DNA of 34,461 bases from Gammaproteobacteria bacterium (GTDB taxonomy: Bacteria; Pseudomonadota; Gammaproteobacteria; VBWC01), in the NCBI GenBank assembly GCA_023266115.1, contig JAHFRU010000025.1:1-34461 (forward strand), given 5' to 3'. The notes under the pieces are model-generated. The model did no database searches. It saw only the letters and a program-made list of their open reading frames with translations, and was not told where the DNA came from. The translations under genes were made by a program, and so were the position numbers. This document shows positions 34,365 to 34,461 of this stretch, piece by piece (positions within the stretch are counted from its first letter, which is position 1; each line of letters opens with the position of its first letter).

Positions 34365-34461
34365 CCACCAATCCGGCTCTTTCTGTTTCTAAAACGTGTG
34401 AGTGATTTCATCAGGATTTTCTGTTTTGTCTTAGGCGCGGATTTCGGTGCTCTGCACGCGT
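34365..34461. other. Window end, no feature seen
   Basis: About 100 bp of AT-richer sequence with no open frame or structure I can support. Confidence 0.3.

Noticed and set aside
1-34461. tRNA, rRNA, CRISPR arrays, prophage or integrase genes
   Set aside because: I looked for conserved tRNA arms, rRNA segments, short direct repeats with spacers and phage gene sets and saw none.

Overview
The window looks like about 34 kb of chromosome from a GC-rich gammaproteobacterium, possibly of the Chromatiales/sulfur-oxidiser type. This is an inference from protein families (MtfA, SlyD, DUF2288, LemA with an M48 peptidase, CheX with a receiver protein) and base composition; I cannot name the genus. Most genes are housekeeping or stress functions. 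Several loci are decayed or frameshifted, which means either real gene decay or indel errors in the assembly.

Layout. 1-120: end of an IS5-type insertion sequence. 120-3315: exonuclease/GIY-YIG fusion, MtfA-like peptidase, glutathione transferase. 3350-4214: a DUF1223 pseudogene split by a 171-bp hairpin-rich MITE-like element flanked by TA. 4362-6954: coiled-coil protein, hexose-6-phosphate mutarotase, tiny lipoprotein, SlyD isomerase, YkgJ-type cysteine-cluster protein. 6999-9215: a sigma-54 locus with a 16-bp palindrome, a -24/-12 promoter, a small membrane protein and a GAF-AAA+-HTH activator. 9263-13129: thioredoxin-like anchored protein, ferredoxin-NADP reductase, then lemA and a TerB-tailed M48 peptidase. 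13456-16295: receiver protein with CheX, and a Kef-type antiporter. 16854-21775: a small secreted protein facing a 1499-residue secreted protein made of 19 HYR repeats, with a very recent 924-bp-offset internal duplication. 21975-23935: DUF2288 pseudogene, cold-shock protein, ATP-grasp protein with an altered metal site.

25078-29204 is the most interesting part: a tight, overlapping gene set of C39-like cysteine peptidase, RimK-like ATP-grasp ligase, GCS2-type carboxylate-amine ligase and N-formylglutamate amidohydrolase. About 590 bp downstream lies a 68-residue peptide gene with a near-perfect Shine-Dalgarno sequence. Together these suggest a system that makes, attaches and removes an amide-linked (probably glutamyl) group. 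The product and any protein substrate are unknown.

30145-34461: phosphoglycerate mutase GpmI, convergent glutamate dehydrogenase with a frameshifted C-terminus, an RMD1/DUF155 protein, and a truncated SLC13 transporter fragment.
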